A stretch of 28,355 bases of DNA from positions 1 to 28,355 of the forward strand of contig JBILOY010000024.1 of assembly GCA_044374195.1 (NCBI GenBank). Direction: 5' to 3'. This DNA is from CAIKZY01 sp044374195. GTDB taxonomy: Bacteria; Actinomycetota; Actinomycetes; S36-B12. The number at the start of each line of letters is the position of its first letter. The stretch's first letter is position 1. The notes beneath the pieces were generated by a model. The model searched no databases and was not told the origin of the DNA. It saw only the letters and a list, made by a program, of their open reading frames with translations. Below are positions 17,094 to 24,735 of the stretch, piece by piece. The translations under genes were made by a program, and so were the position numbers.

Positions 17094-17123
17094 TTGACGT
17101 AGGGGGAACTACACCCCTGTAAT
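17094..17123 (+). promoter_or_regulatory. Candidate whiB promoter with AGGGG/CCCCT inverted repeat
   Basis: TTGACG (17094-17099), an 18-nt spacer and TGTAAT (17118-17123) form a good housekeeping-type promoter. The spacer carries an interrupted inverted repeat, AGGGG (17101-17105) and CCCCT (17114-17118), that would suit a regulator binding between -35 and -10. An AT-rich stretch (about 17020-17080) lies directly upstream and could act as an UP-like element. The predicted start near 17130 leaves a leader of about 50 nt. Confidence 0.6.
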
Positions 17124-17136
17124 ACGCGTAGACATT

Positions 17137-17153
17137 CACGAGATTCACTCGTG
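17137..17153 (+). promoter_or_regulatory. Small hairpin in the whiB 5' leader
   Basis: CACGAG and CTCGTG form a perfect 6-bp stem with loop ATTCA, ending 10 nt before the Shine-Dalgarno GAGGAGG (17164-17170). It may be the symmetric site of a regulator at the transcription start, or an mRNA 5' stabilising stem. Confidence 0.5.
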
Positions 17154-17178
17154 GTGCCGGGTCGAGGAGGTCCTTTTC

Positions 17179-17439
17179 GTGGCTGACATGGTGCTTGTGC
17201 CCCTGTCTGACGTCGAGGAGTTGTCGTGGCAGGAGCGCGCCCTGTGTGCTCAGACCGATCCCGAGGCTTTCTTCCCCGAGAAGGGTGGCAGCACCCGCGA
17301 GGCCAAGAAGGTCTGTCTATCCTGCGACGTCCGCGTCGAGTGCTTGGAATATGCCCTGGGCTCAGATGAGCGCTTCGGTATCTGGGGCGGTCTTTCCGAG
17401 CGTGAGCGCCGCCGTCTGAAGCGACGCAACGTCAGCTAG
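17179..17439 (+). CDS. whiB2: WhiB-family Fe-S transcription regulator (WhiB2/WhmD-like)
   Basis: The 86-residue protein has the four WhiB cysteines (C23, C46, C49, C55, with CLSC at 46-49) that hold a 4Fe-4S cluster, the G-I-W-G-G turn (67-71), and a basic C-terminal tail RERRRLKRR for DNA contact. WhiB proteins work with the primary sigma factor to control cell division, development or redox responses. Position next to and divergent from fbiA-fbiB matches mycobacterial whiB2 (whmD), so orthology is assigned by family plus synteny. The GTG start is set by a strong GAGGAGG 8 nt upstream. A hairpin terminator follows the gene. Confidence 0.92.
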   Translation: MADMVLVPLSDVEELSWQERALCAQTDPEAFFPEKGGSTREAKKVCLSCDVRVECLEYALGSDERFGIWGGLSERERRRLKRRNVS

Positions 17440-17450
17440 GCGCACACCTG

Positions 17451-17477
17451 GCCACGGGCTGCAGGTCGGCCCGTGAC
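17451..17477 (+). terminator. Hairpin terminator after whiB
   Basis: The CACGGGC (17453-17459) / GCCCGTG (17469-17475) stem extends with one mismatch to 11 positions around a 5-nt loop. A modest T-containing tail (TGTTGGTTT) follows. It sits 11 nt after the whiB stop codon. Confidence 0.65.
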
Positions 17478-17557
17478 TGTTGGTTTCCCTCATGACTTCC
17501 CCCACGGGTTTCCTGTCGTGCCCTCTTAGAGGAATGCTCACCCGTCCAGACGGCAAG

Positions 17558-17563
17558 TAGAGT
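17558..17563 (+). promoter_or_regulatory. Candidate leaderless -10 element of the GT2 gene
   Basis: TAGAGT ends 6 nt before the GTG start at 17570, and no Shine-Dalgarno precedes the start. This fits a leaderless transcript. The -35 region is poor. Confidence 0.4.
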
Positions 17564-17569
17564 GAAGAA

Positions 17570-20500
17570 GTGACCGGGCCCGTGGACGAGAACATCTCGG
17601 AGCCCTCGCCTGACAACTTCGATCCCTCGGCTGACTACTCACTGCGGCGTTCGCGGGAGCGTTCTGATGAACAGGGCCTCGTTGATCCCGAACACCCCCC
17701 GCTCGGCCCCGACGCCACCGAAGATGAATGGTGGTCGACGACTGCGGCCTTGTTGATCGAGCCCGAGCAGTTGCTGGCCGAGGCAGATGCCGCCGATGAG
17801 CCGATTGTGGGCCAGCTTGATCTCATCGGGTCGAGTGAGACCGATGATGAGGTGTCGGCGGAGCAGACCACCGAATGGTTCACCTTCGACGACGAAGCCG
17901 AGCCCGAGCCGCTGCTGCCGCGCCGACACCATCACGTCACTGCGGTTGTTGTCACCCACAACGGAGGCACCTGGCTGCCTGCGGTGATGAGCACCCTGGC
18001 CAGCCAGACTCGCCCCGCGGACGGCGCAGTGGGCGTCGACACAGGCTCGACCGATAACTCCGCCGCTGTGCTGCGTGCCACCCTCGGTCTCGACCGAGTG
18101 ATCACCACGGCCAATGAGGGCTTCGGCCACGCGGTGCGCACTGGCCTCGAGCGCGTAGGTCGCATCGAGGTGCAAGAGGGCGACGAATTCGCTGAGCTCA
18201 TCACCTGGGTATGGCTGCTGCACGACGACAGCGCACCTGATCCCGGCTGCCTTGAAGCATTGCTCAACACCGCTGACGACAATCCGAGCGCATCGATCCT
18301 CGGGCCGAAGATTCTCGGCTGGCACGACCGACGACTGCTACTTGAAGTCGGTGTCAGCATCACCGGTGCCGGCCGTCGATACACCGGCCTCGAGCGCGGT
18401 GAGCACGACCAGGGCCAGCACGATGGCGTTCGCGATGTGATGAGCGTGAGCTCTGCGGGCATGCTGGTGCGCCGCGATGTGTGGGAGCTACTCCAGGGCT
18501 TCGACCCCCAGGTGCCGTTCTTCCGCGACGATCTCGACTTCTGCTGGCGTGCACATCGCGCCGGTGAGCGAGTGGTCATCGCGACCGATGCAGTCATGCA
18601 CCATCGCGAGGCGTCAGCCCACGGTCGACGTGAGCGCACCGGCAGCGATGAGGCCGAGCAGCGTCCGCATCGCCTTGACCGTGAGGCCGCGGTGCACGTG
18701 CTCCTCGCGCAGTCCGGTCGCCTTGCCGGCATCTTCGTCGCACTTCGGTTGCTGGTGGGCAGTGCCTTCCATGCGCTGGCTTATCTCCTGGGCAAAGATT
18801 TCAAGAGCGCGCGCGATGAGGTCGGTGCAGTTCTTGACGTCGCGCTGCACCCAGGTCGCCTGGTGTTCTCGCGTGATCTCAACGGCAACACTGCCGATGA
18901 GCCGATCTCGATCGTGCGCCCCCTTCGACCCACGACCGCCTCGCAGCTTCGGCAGGTGTTCGAGGGCGTTGTCGGCATCGCCTCGACGAGCGGCGCCTCG
19001 ACTGAGCCCACCGTGAGCGCGATCGAATCAGGGCCGACTGACGAGGATGCCGCCTATCTCGACTCGGGCAGCCCGGGCCTGCTGCGGCGCATCTTCGTGC
19101 GACCGGGCTTCCTTCTCTTCGCTGCGCTGACCGTGTTCTCGGTAATCGCGACACGTGCTCTGTGGTTCGGTGACGGAGTGCTGCAAGGCGGTGCGCTTCT
19201 GCCCGCACCGCTCGGCGCAGGCGACCTCTGGGAGTCGTACACGCAGGCATGGCACAACGTGATGACCGGTTCCTCGACGCCGAGCTCGCCCTACCTCCTG
19301 GTCGTGTTCACCGCATCCGCCCTGCTCCTGGGCAAGGCGCCACTAGCCGTCAGCGTTCTTCTTCTCCTATCGATTCCGCTCGCCGGCTGGAGCGCCTACT
19401 TCGTCTTGCGCGGCGTGATCAAGACTCGCGCCATTCGCATCTGGGCCGGCATTGCCTACGGCCTGCTACCGGCGGTCACCGGTGCAATCTCCTCCGGTCG
19501 ACTCGGCACTGCCATTGCGGCGGTATCGATCCCGTTCGCGATTCGCAGCTTCATGCGCATCACATCGCCGGGTGGCACCACCAGACGAGCCGCGGCCACC
19601 GCGCTGCTGATGAGTGTCGTGATTGCGGCGGCACCGGGTCTGTGGCTCCTGGCCGTGGTCTTCGCCCTGATCGTCGTCATCTCGCGCTGGAATGGCATGC
19701 GCGGGCTCTGGACAGACGTCAACCGTCGCCTGCTCATTGCCGTGGTCGGACCGCTACTGATCTTGTTCCCGTGGTCGGGCTACCTGATCACGCATCCCGT
19801 GCTGTTCTTGCTCGAGCCCGGTGCGGCAAACGTCACTGCCGGCACTGATCCGAATGTGTCACCGTTGCAGGTGCTGATGCTGCATCCGGGCGGCTCCGGC
19901 GCAGTGCCCATGTGGCTGACGATCGGCATAGTGCTCGCCGGCTTCCTCGCGATCTTGCGTGCCGAGAAGCGTCGTCAGGTCGTGGCGTGCTGGGTTCTCG
20001 CTGCCTTGGCATTACTCCTCGGCATTGTGCAGAGCATCTTGACTGTGGCACCTCCGGGATCCACTGTGCCGCTGCATCCGTGGCCTGGCCCGGCAACCCT
20101 TGTGCTCGGCCTGTGCTTCATTGCGGCTGCTGCGTTCGCCGTTGACGGCCTGCGCGAGCAGATGGCCGACCAGTCATTCAGCATTGCTCAGCCCATCGCG
20201 GTCGTCGTCGCTATCGCCGCTGCCGCGGCACCGTTCATGATCGCCGTCGGCTGGTTCCCCGAAGCTCAGGGGCAGATGCGTCGAGCGCCGGCGGAGGCTG
20301 TGCCGGCATTCGTCGCGGCGGATGCTGCAACTACCGATGCGCCGCGCACGTTGGTGCTCACTCAGAACTCATCCGGTGGCGTGGCTTACAACCTGATCAA
20401 TGGTGCCGGCCCGGTGCTGGGCGATGCTGACGTGAGCCCTGGTGTTGATGTTCTCGCGCAGCTCGACGCGCAGGTTGCTGCTCTCGCATCCGGGCGCGGT

Positions 20501-21100
20501 GGCGATGAAGTCGACGCACTTGCCGGCTTCGGCGTGCGCTATGTGCTGTTGAGCAATACCTCGACGAAGGAGATCGTCCCCGTGCTCGATTCCGAGCCCG
20601 GACTGCGTCGGGTGTCGTCATCGGGTGGCGAGGTGCTCTGGCGCATTGATGGCACGACATCGCGCGCTCGACTGACCGAAGGCACTGATCAATCGACCGT
20701 GCCTGTTGCTACGCCAGGGGCGTCGAGCACCAATCCCTACATCGACGAGCGCGTTTCTGATTCCCCGTCATCACGCACGCTCCTGCTCGGTGCCACGAGC
20801 GACGGTGGCTGGCGTGCGGTCGCGACGAATGAGCGCACGCGAGAGACACTTCAACTCGACCCCGTCGAAGCAGTGGGCGTGTACTCGTGGTCGACGGCAT
20901 TCGAAGTCCCGCCAGGCAACCCGACCATCACCGTCGAGTTCGAAGGCGGCCTGCGTTCCCAGGCAATGAGCCTGCAACTGGTCATCGTCCTGGTCTTCTT
21001 CGTCCTCGCCCTACCCGCGCGACGTGTCAACGATCCCGACCCTGATGATCTCGACAGCCCGCTCGCAGATCCGATGCATGAGCCAGGGGGTGCCGCATGA
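17570..21100 (+). CDS. Large membrane glycosyltransferase, GT2 domain plus polytopic region
   Basis: The protein is 1176 residues. Residues 1-115 are an acidic, probably disordered cytoplasmic tail. Residues about 121-360 are a GT-A/GT2 domain: TAVVVTHNGG start, VDTGSTDNS, WLLHDDSAPDP (metal-binding acidic motif) and FFRDDLDFCWRAHRAG (catalytic-base motif). About 11-12 hydrophobic helices follow (from about 385, then about 513 to 896), then an extracytoplasmic segment (about 900-1130) and a last helix at about 1135-1152. It probably transfers a nucleotide-activated sugar to a lipid-linked or wall acceptor. It overlaps DUF5719 by 4 nt and lies upstream of manB/manA, which suggests mannose-related envelope glycan synthesis. 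Donor and acceptor cannot be read from the sequence. Start: GTG with no Shine-Dalgarno and a -10-like TAGAGT 6 nt before it. Confidence 0.9.
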   Translation: MTGPVDENISEPSPDNFDPSADYSLRRSRERSDEQGLVDPEHPPLGPDATEDEWWSTTAALLIEPEQLLAEADAADEPIVGQLDLIGSSETDDEVSAEQTTEWFTFDDEAEPEPLLPRRHHHVTAVVVTHNGGTWLPAVMSTLASQTRPADGAVGVDTGSTDNSAAVLRATLGLDRVITTANEGFGHAVRTGLERVGRIEVQEGDEFAELITWVWLLHDDSAPDPGCLEALLNTADDNPSASILGPKILGWHDRRLLLEVGVSITGAGRRYTGLERGEHDQGQHDGVRDVMSVSSAGMLVRRDVWELLQGFDPQVPFFRDDLDFCWRAHRAGERVVIATDAVMHHREASAHGRRERTGSDEAEQRPHRLDREAAVHVLLAQSGRLAGIFVALRLLVGSAFHALAYLLGKDFKSARDEVGAVLDVALHPGRLVFSRDLNGNTADEPISIVRPLRPTTASQLRQVFEGVVGIASTSGASTEPTVSAIESGPTDEDAAYLDSGSPGLLRRIFVRPGFLLFAALTVFSVIATRALWFGDGVLQGGALLPAPLGAGDLWESYTQAWHNVMTGSSTPSSPYLLVVFTASALLLGKAPLAVSVLLLLSIPLAGWSAYFVLRGVIKTRAIRIWAGIAYGLLPAVTGAISSGRLGTAIAAVSIPFAIRSFMRITSPGGTTRRAAATALLMSVVIAAAPGLWLLAVVFALIVVISRWNGMRGLWTDVNRRLLIAVVGPLLILFPWSGYLITHPVLFLLEPGAANVTAGTDPNVSPLQVLMLHPGGSGAVPMWLTIGIVLAGFLAILRAEKRRQVVACWVLAALALLLGIVQSILTVAPPGSTVPLHPWPGPATLVLGLCFIAAAAFAVDGLREQMADQSFSIAQPIAVVVAIAAAAAPFMIAVGWFPEAQGQMRRAPAEAVPAFVAADAATTDAPRTLVLTQNSSGGVAYNLINGAGPVLGDADVSPGVDVLAQLDAQVAALASGRGGDEVDALAGFGVRYVLLSNTSTKEIVPVLDSEPGLRRVSSSGGEVLWRIDGTTSRARLTEGTDQSTVPVATPGASSTNPYIDERVSDSPSSRTLLLGATSDGGWRAVATNERTRETLQLDPVEAVGVYSWSTAFEVPPGNPTITVEFEGGLRSQAMSLQLVIVLVFFVLALPARRVNDPDPDDLDSPLADPMHEPGGAA

Positions 21101-22593
21101 ACCGCCTGACGACTGCCCTGCGCGCCCAGCGCTGGATGTGGATCGCGATCGCGGTTGTCGTGATCGTCGTGCTTGTCGGCACCTTGCTCGACAAACGCGG
21201 CTCCGAGTCGATCCCTGATGCGAGTGCGGTTGAGCCGGTCGGCTCGGCTGTGCTGCTGTGCCCCGAGCCCGGGGCGGGCTCGGATCTCGGCGTGCGCATC
21301 ACCGCTGCGGTGATTCCGGGTCAAGACGGCCAGGTCGATCGACCCGGCAGGGCCGGCCTGGAGACCTTGCCCGGTAAGGAATCCGCGAAGTCGACGATCG
21401 AGATCCCAGGCGGCCAGGCTCAGATCAATGCATTCGGCGAGAGACTGCCCGCGATTCGCGCCTACGGTGTTGGCTCGCTTGCACCCGGACTCATCGCGAA
21501 TCAGTGGGGTCGCGATCCGCGCGGCACGGGCCGCGGAATGGCCAGCACGGCATGCGCAAGTGCCGGCTCTGACTTCTGGTTCGTCGGTGGCGGCGCTATC
21601 GCCGGCCGTCAAACCCGCGTTGTGCTCGTCAACCCTGACGACTCTCCGGCCGTTGTCGATGTCATCGTGCATGGCACCAGCGGCCTGATCGATGCACCTG
21701 CAGGCAAGGGTCTTGTCATCAACGGTCTTGACCGTGCAGTGGTGCGACTTGATGTGCTGGCCCCGGGAATCAAGGCCACGGCCGTTCACGTGATCGCGCG
21801 CGCCGGTCGCGTGGGTGCCTCGGTTGCCGATGAGCAGATGTCAGGCCTCAATGCGGTCGGCACTGACTGGATCCCGCAGTCGACAGCGCCGTCAACGAAG
21901 CTCTATGTCCCCGGGGTAATGCCGGGCAAGGGTGCGCGAGTGCTGTCGATCGTCACGCCGGGCATTGATGACGCGACTGTGCGCCTTCGCGTGATCTCGC
22001 CGAACGGAACCTTCGCACCGGCCGACCGGGAACAGATCGATGTGCCCGCTGAATCAGTGGTGAGTTTCGACATGTCCGACGTCATCGGGCGAGATCCTGC
22101 GACTATCGAAGTGACATCTGATGTTCCCGTGGTTGCTGGCATGCGCCAATTCTTCGGTGGCAAGGGCGTGCAGGACGAAACGGCCTTCAGCTCGAGCGCG
22201 CAGCCGATGACCACCAGTTCTGCAGTCAGCGGACTTCCGGTTCGAGTCAGTACCGATGTCCGCGTCGCGATCACTGCACCTGGCTCCGAGGTGAAGGTCG
22301 ACATCGTGCTGTTGCCCTTCAAGGGCGGCAAGGAAGCTGCGCAACCCACCGATCCGATCCGAGTGACAGTGGCTGCCGGTCAGGTGCGCTTCGTGCTGCT
22401 GCCTGAGCCGCAAGCCGAGTGGTTCACCGCCGTGATCACTCCGGTCGAGGGCTCAGGCCCGTACCTGGCCTCGCATCGAGTGCGTGAGAAGTCGAGGTTC
22501 GGCGACCTTGTCACGGGCTACCCGTGGTCGCCGCTTCGTACTCAGGTGCGGGTGCCGACCGCGCAGGTCGACCCCGGTCTCACGGTTCAGTAG
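21097..22593 (+). CDS. DUF5719 family membrane-anchored extracytoplasmic protein
   Basis: The 498-residue protein has one N-terminal membrane helix (about 13-31, WMWIAIAVVVIVVLVGTLL) followed by a long beta-rich region predicted outside the membrane. The ATG overlaps the GT2 stop (ATGA), with AGGGGG 6 nt upstream, so the two are coupled and probably act together. I recognise it as the actinobacterial DUF5719 type that accompanies the large GT2 gene and DUF3499. No catalytic motif is visible. An accessory or scaffold role in envelope glycan assembly is inference. Confidence 0.82.
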   Translation: MNRLTTALRAQRWMWIAIAVVVIVVLVGTLLDKRGSESIPDASAVEPVGSAVLLCPEPGAGSDLGVRITAAVIPGQDGQVDRPGRAGLETLPGKESAKSTIEIPGGQAQINAFGERLPAIRAYGVGSLAPGLIANQWGRDPRGTGRGMASTACASAGSDFWFVGGGAIAGRQTRVVLVNPDDSPAVVDVIVHGTSGLIDAPAGKGLVINGLDRAVVRLDVLAPGIKATAVHVIARAGRVGASVADEQMSGLNAVGTDWIPQSTAPSTKLYVPGVMPGKGARVLSIVTPGIDDATVRLRVISPNGTFAPADREQIDVPAESVVSFDMSDVIGRDPATIEVTSDVPVVAGMRQFFGGKGVQDETAFSSSAQPMTTSSAVSGLPVRVSTDVRVAITAPGSEVKVDIVLLPFKGGKEAAQPTDPIRVTVAAGQVRFVLLPEPQAEWFTAVITPVEGSGPYLASHRVREKSRFGDLVTGYPWSPLRTQVRVPTAQVDPGLTVQ

Positions 22594-22654
22594 CTGCGTC
22601 GTCACGGGCGCGACCTCATCGGCGCGCCGCAAACGCGCTCACGCTCGTTCGCAC

Positions 22655-22660
22655 TACCGT
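22655..22660 (+). promoter_or_regulatory. Candidate leaderless -10 element of the DUF3499 gene
   Basis: TACCGT ends 7 nt before the GTG at 22668, and there is no Shine-Dalgarno. Except for this element, the 74-nt gap after DUF5719 shows nothing recognisable. Confidence 0.35.
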
Positions 22661-22667
22661 TCAGGGC

Positions 22668-23147
22668 GTGAGTCGTCGCCGTTGTTCAAAGCCGTCATGC
22701 AGCGGGTCTGCAGTGTCGACTCTGACCTATGTGTACGCCGATTCCACGGCAGTGCTCGGGCCGCTGGCCACCTACGCCGAACCTCACTGCTACGACCTCT
22801 GTCAGATGCACAGTGAGCGCCTGACTGCGCCGCGTGGCTGGGAGATCGTGCGCATTACCCCGGATCCCGATGCATTGAAGCCGACCGGCGATGACCTCGA
22901 GGCCCTGGCCAATGCAGTGCGCGAGGCGGCTCGCCCGCGTTACACACCCGACGCCGACCCGCATCCGGCAGTGCCGAACGGCTCAGTTGAGGTGGCACGC
23001 CGCGGTCATCTCCGGATGCTCACCAGCGTTGACGACCTGCCCGCTGAAGTGCCGGCCGAGGCCGCTCCTGCCTCCCGCCAGGGCGAGTTCTTCGAGGATT
23101 TCGACGGAATTGACTTCGACGACGACCAGGATTTCGATCCTCGATAG
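22668..23147 (+). CDS. DUF3499 family zinc-binding protein
   Basis: The 159-residue protein begins MSRRRCSKPSCSGSAVSTL. The Cys pair C6/C11 and the later H40, C41, C45 and H48 (EPHCYDLCQMH) look like a zinc-binding treble-clef or ribbon. The segment TYVYADSTAVLGPLATYAEP is the family signature. Some databases label the family 'metallopeptidase', but no HExxH is present, so that label is not supported here. The C-terminus is acidic (FEDFDGIDFDDDQDFD). The frame is open upstream to 22524, but the family N-terminus and the -10-like TACCGT place the start at GTG 22668. It lies between DUF5719 and manB, as in other actinobacteria. The function is unknown. Confidence 0.85.
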   Translation: MSRRRCSKPSCSGSAVSTLTYVYADSTAVLGPLATYAEPHCYDLCQMHSERLTAPRGWEIVRITPDPDALKPTGDDLEALANAVREAARPRYTPDADPHPAVPNGSVEVARRGHLRMLTSVDDLPAEVPAEAAPASRQGEFFEDFDGIDFDDDQDFDPR

Positions 23148-23150
23148 CCT
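23145..23150 (+). promoter_or_regulatory. Candidate leaderless -10 element of manB
   Basis: TAGCCT includes the stop codon of DUF3499 and ends 6 nt before the GTG start of manB. No Shine-Dalgarno is present. Confidence 0.35.
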
Positions 23151-23156
23151 TGGGCT

Positions 23157-24551
23157 GTGCGCTCACTCGATCAGATCATCAAGGCCTATGACGTCCGGGG
23201 CATCTACCCCGATCAGCTGGATTCCGATCTCGCTCACGCCGTAGGCGCTGCCTTCGTCCGTGTTCTGAAGATCGCAGCGCGCGATGGTGGCCCAGGTGTG
23301 GTGGTGATCGGGCACGACATGCGTCCGTCCGGCCCCGAGCTCGTCGCCGCGTTCGCTGACGGTGTTCGCGAGCAGGGCTGCGATGTCATCCTCATCGGTC
23401 TGGCCTCGACCGACGGCCTCTACTTCGCCTCCGGTCACTTGAACATCCCCGGTGCGATGTTCACCGCGAGTCATAACCCGGCTCAGTACAACGGCATCAA
23501 GTTGTGTCGCGCAGGCGCTGCACCTGTTGGTCAGGACTCAGGCCTGCGCGAGATTCGCGAGATGATCGAGAACGACGCGATTCCCGCTTATGACGGCCCG
23601 ATGGGCGAGATCAGCGAGCGCGACATGCTGACCGAGTATGCGAAGTACCTGCGCAAGCTTGTCGACCTCTCGGGTATCCGCCCGCTGAAGGTGGTCGTCG
23701 ATGCAGGCAATGGCATGGGTGGCTTCACCGTGCCGGCGGTGCTCGGCACCGGCTGCGGTCTACCGGCCCTGCCTCTCGACATCGATGCCCTGTACTTCGA
23801 GCTCGATGGCACCTTCCCCAACCACGAGGCGAATCCGATCGAGCCGTCCAACCTGGTCGACCTGCAGAAGCGGGTTCTCGAGGTCGGTGCCGATATCGGC
23901 CTGGCCTTCGATGGTGATGCCGATCGCTGCTTCCTGGTCGACGAGCGCGGCGAACTCATCAGTCCGTCAACTCTCACCGCTCTGATCGCCTCACGTGAGC
24001 TGAAGAAGGCGCCGGGCTCGACCATCATCCACAACGTCATCACCTCGAAGGCCGTGCCCGAGGTCATCCTCGAAAACGGTGGCACTCCGGTGCGCACGCG
24101 CGTCGGCCACTCCTTCATCAAGGCGACCATGGCCGAGACAAACGCGGTGTTCGGTGGTGAGCACTCCGGTCACTTCTACTTCCGTGATTTCTGGCGCGCT
24201 GACTCCGGCATGCTCGCGGCTCTGCATGCGCTCGCAGCCCTCGGCGAGACCCCTGACGGCACGACGATCTCGAGCCTGATGCGCGAGTTCGATCGTTACA
24301 GCAACTCCGGTGAGATCAACACCAAGGTCAAGGATCAAAAGGCGATGACGGAGAAGATCCGCCTTGCCTATGCCGAAGGCACGACCACCGATGAGATGGA
24401 CGGACTGACTGTTGATGGCGGCGAGTGGTGGTTCAACGTACGCCCGAGCAACACCGAGCCGTTGCTTCGTTTGAACGTCGAGGCACGCGATGAAGCCCAG
24501 ATGGTCGAGCTGCGCGATGCGGTGCTGTCGATCATGCGGAGCCAGGCATGA
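23157..24551 (+). CDS. manB: ManB: phosphomannomutase/phosphoglucomutase
   Basis: The 464-residue length is normal for the alpha-D-phosphohexomutase family. All four active-site loops are intact: phosphoserine loop TASHNP (103-108, Ser105), magnesium loop DGDADR (252-257), sugar-binding GEHSGH (334-339) and phosphate-binding RPSNTEP (429-435). The enzyme interconverts mannose-6-phosphate and mannose-1-phosphate, the precursor of GDP-mannose, and may also accept glucose phosphates. GTG start 9 nt after DUF3499. Its stop overlaps the start of the Trm112-like gene. With manA it forms the entry to mannose-containing envelope glycans. Cytosolic. Confidence 0.95.
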   Translation: MRSLDQIIKAYDVRGIYPDQLDSDLAHAVGAAFVRVLKIAARDGGPGVVVIGHDMRPSGPELVAAFADGVREQGCDVILIGLASTDGLYFASGHLNIPGAMFTASHNPAQYNGIKLCRAGAAPVGQDSGLREIREMIENDAIPAYDGPMGEISERDMLTEYAKYLRKLVDLSGIRPLKVVVDAGNGMGGFTVPAVLGTGCGLPALPLDIDALYFELDGTFPNHEANPIEPSNLVDLQKRVLEVGADIGLAFDGDADRCFLVDERGELISPSTLTALIASRELKKAPGSTIIHNVITSKAVPEVILENGGTPVRTRVGHSFIKATMAETNAVFGGEHSGHFYFRDFWRADSGMLAALHALAALGETPDGTTISSLMREFDRYSNSGEINTKVKDQKAMTEKIRLAYAEGTTTDEMDGLTVDGGEWWFNVRPSNTEPLLRLNVEARDEAQMVELRDAVLSIMRSQA

Positions 24552-24733
24552 GCGCGAGCATGGGTGGTGCGCTGGGTCTCGACCCGCGTCTGTGGGAAAT
24601 CCTCGCCTGCCCGTGCGATGCGCACGGCGAGCTGATGGCCGATGAGGCCGCGAACCAAATCGTGTGCACGGTGTGCAAGGCACGCTTCGATATCGAGAAC
24701 GGCATCCCAGTGATGCTCATGCGCGAGGCCTAA
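24548..24733 (+). CDS. Trm112/YcaR-like small zinc-ribbon protein
   Basis: The 61-residue protein has the Trm112 pattern: L-D-P-R-L-W-E-I-L-A-C-P (11-22), cysteines C21, C23, C40 and C43, and the closing D-I-E-N-G-I-P-V-M-L (48-57). Family members are small partners or activators, best known for methyltransferases. The role of the version beside manA/manB in actinobacteria is not established. The ATG overlaps the manB stop (ATGA) and has GGAG 6 nt upstream. It ends 2 nt before manA. Confidence 0.9.
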   Translation: MSASMGGALGLDPRLWEILACPCDAHGELMADEAANQIVCTVCKARFDIENGIPVMLMREA

Positions 24734-24735
24734 GA

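Noticed and set aside
22524..22667. Longer N-terminus for the DUF3499 protein
   Set aside because: The extension overlaps the end of DUF5719 in another frame, is Arg/Ser-rich without family similarity, and the family start MSRRRCS fits GTG 22668.
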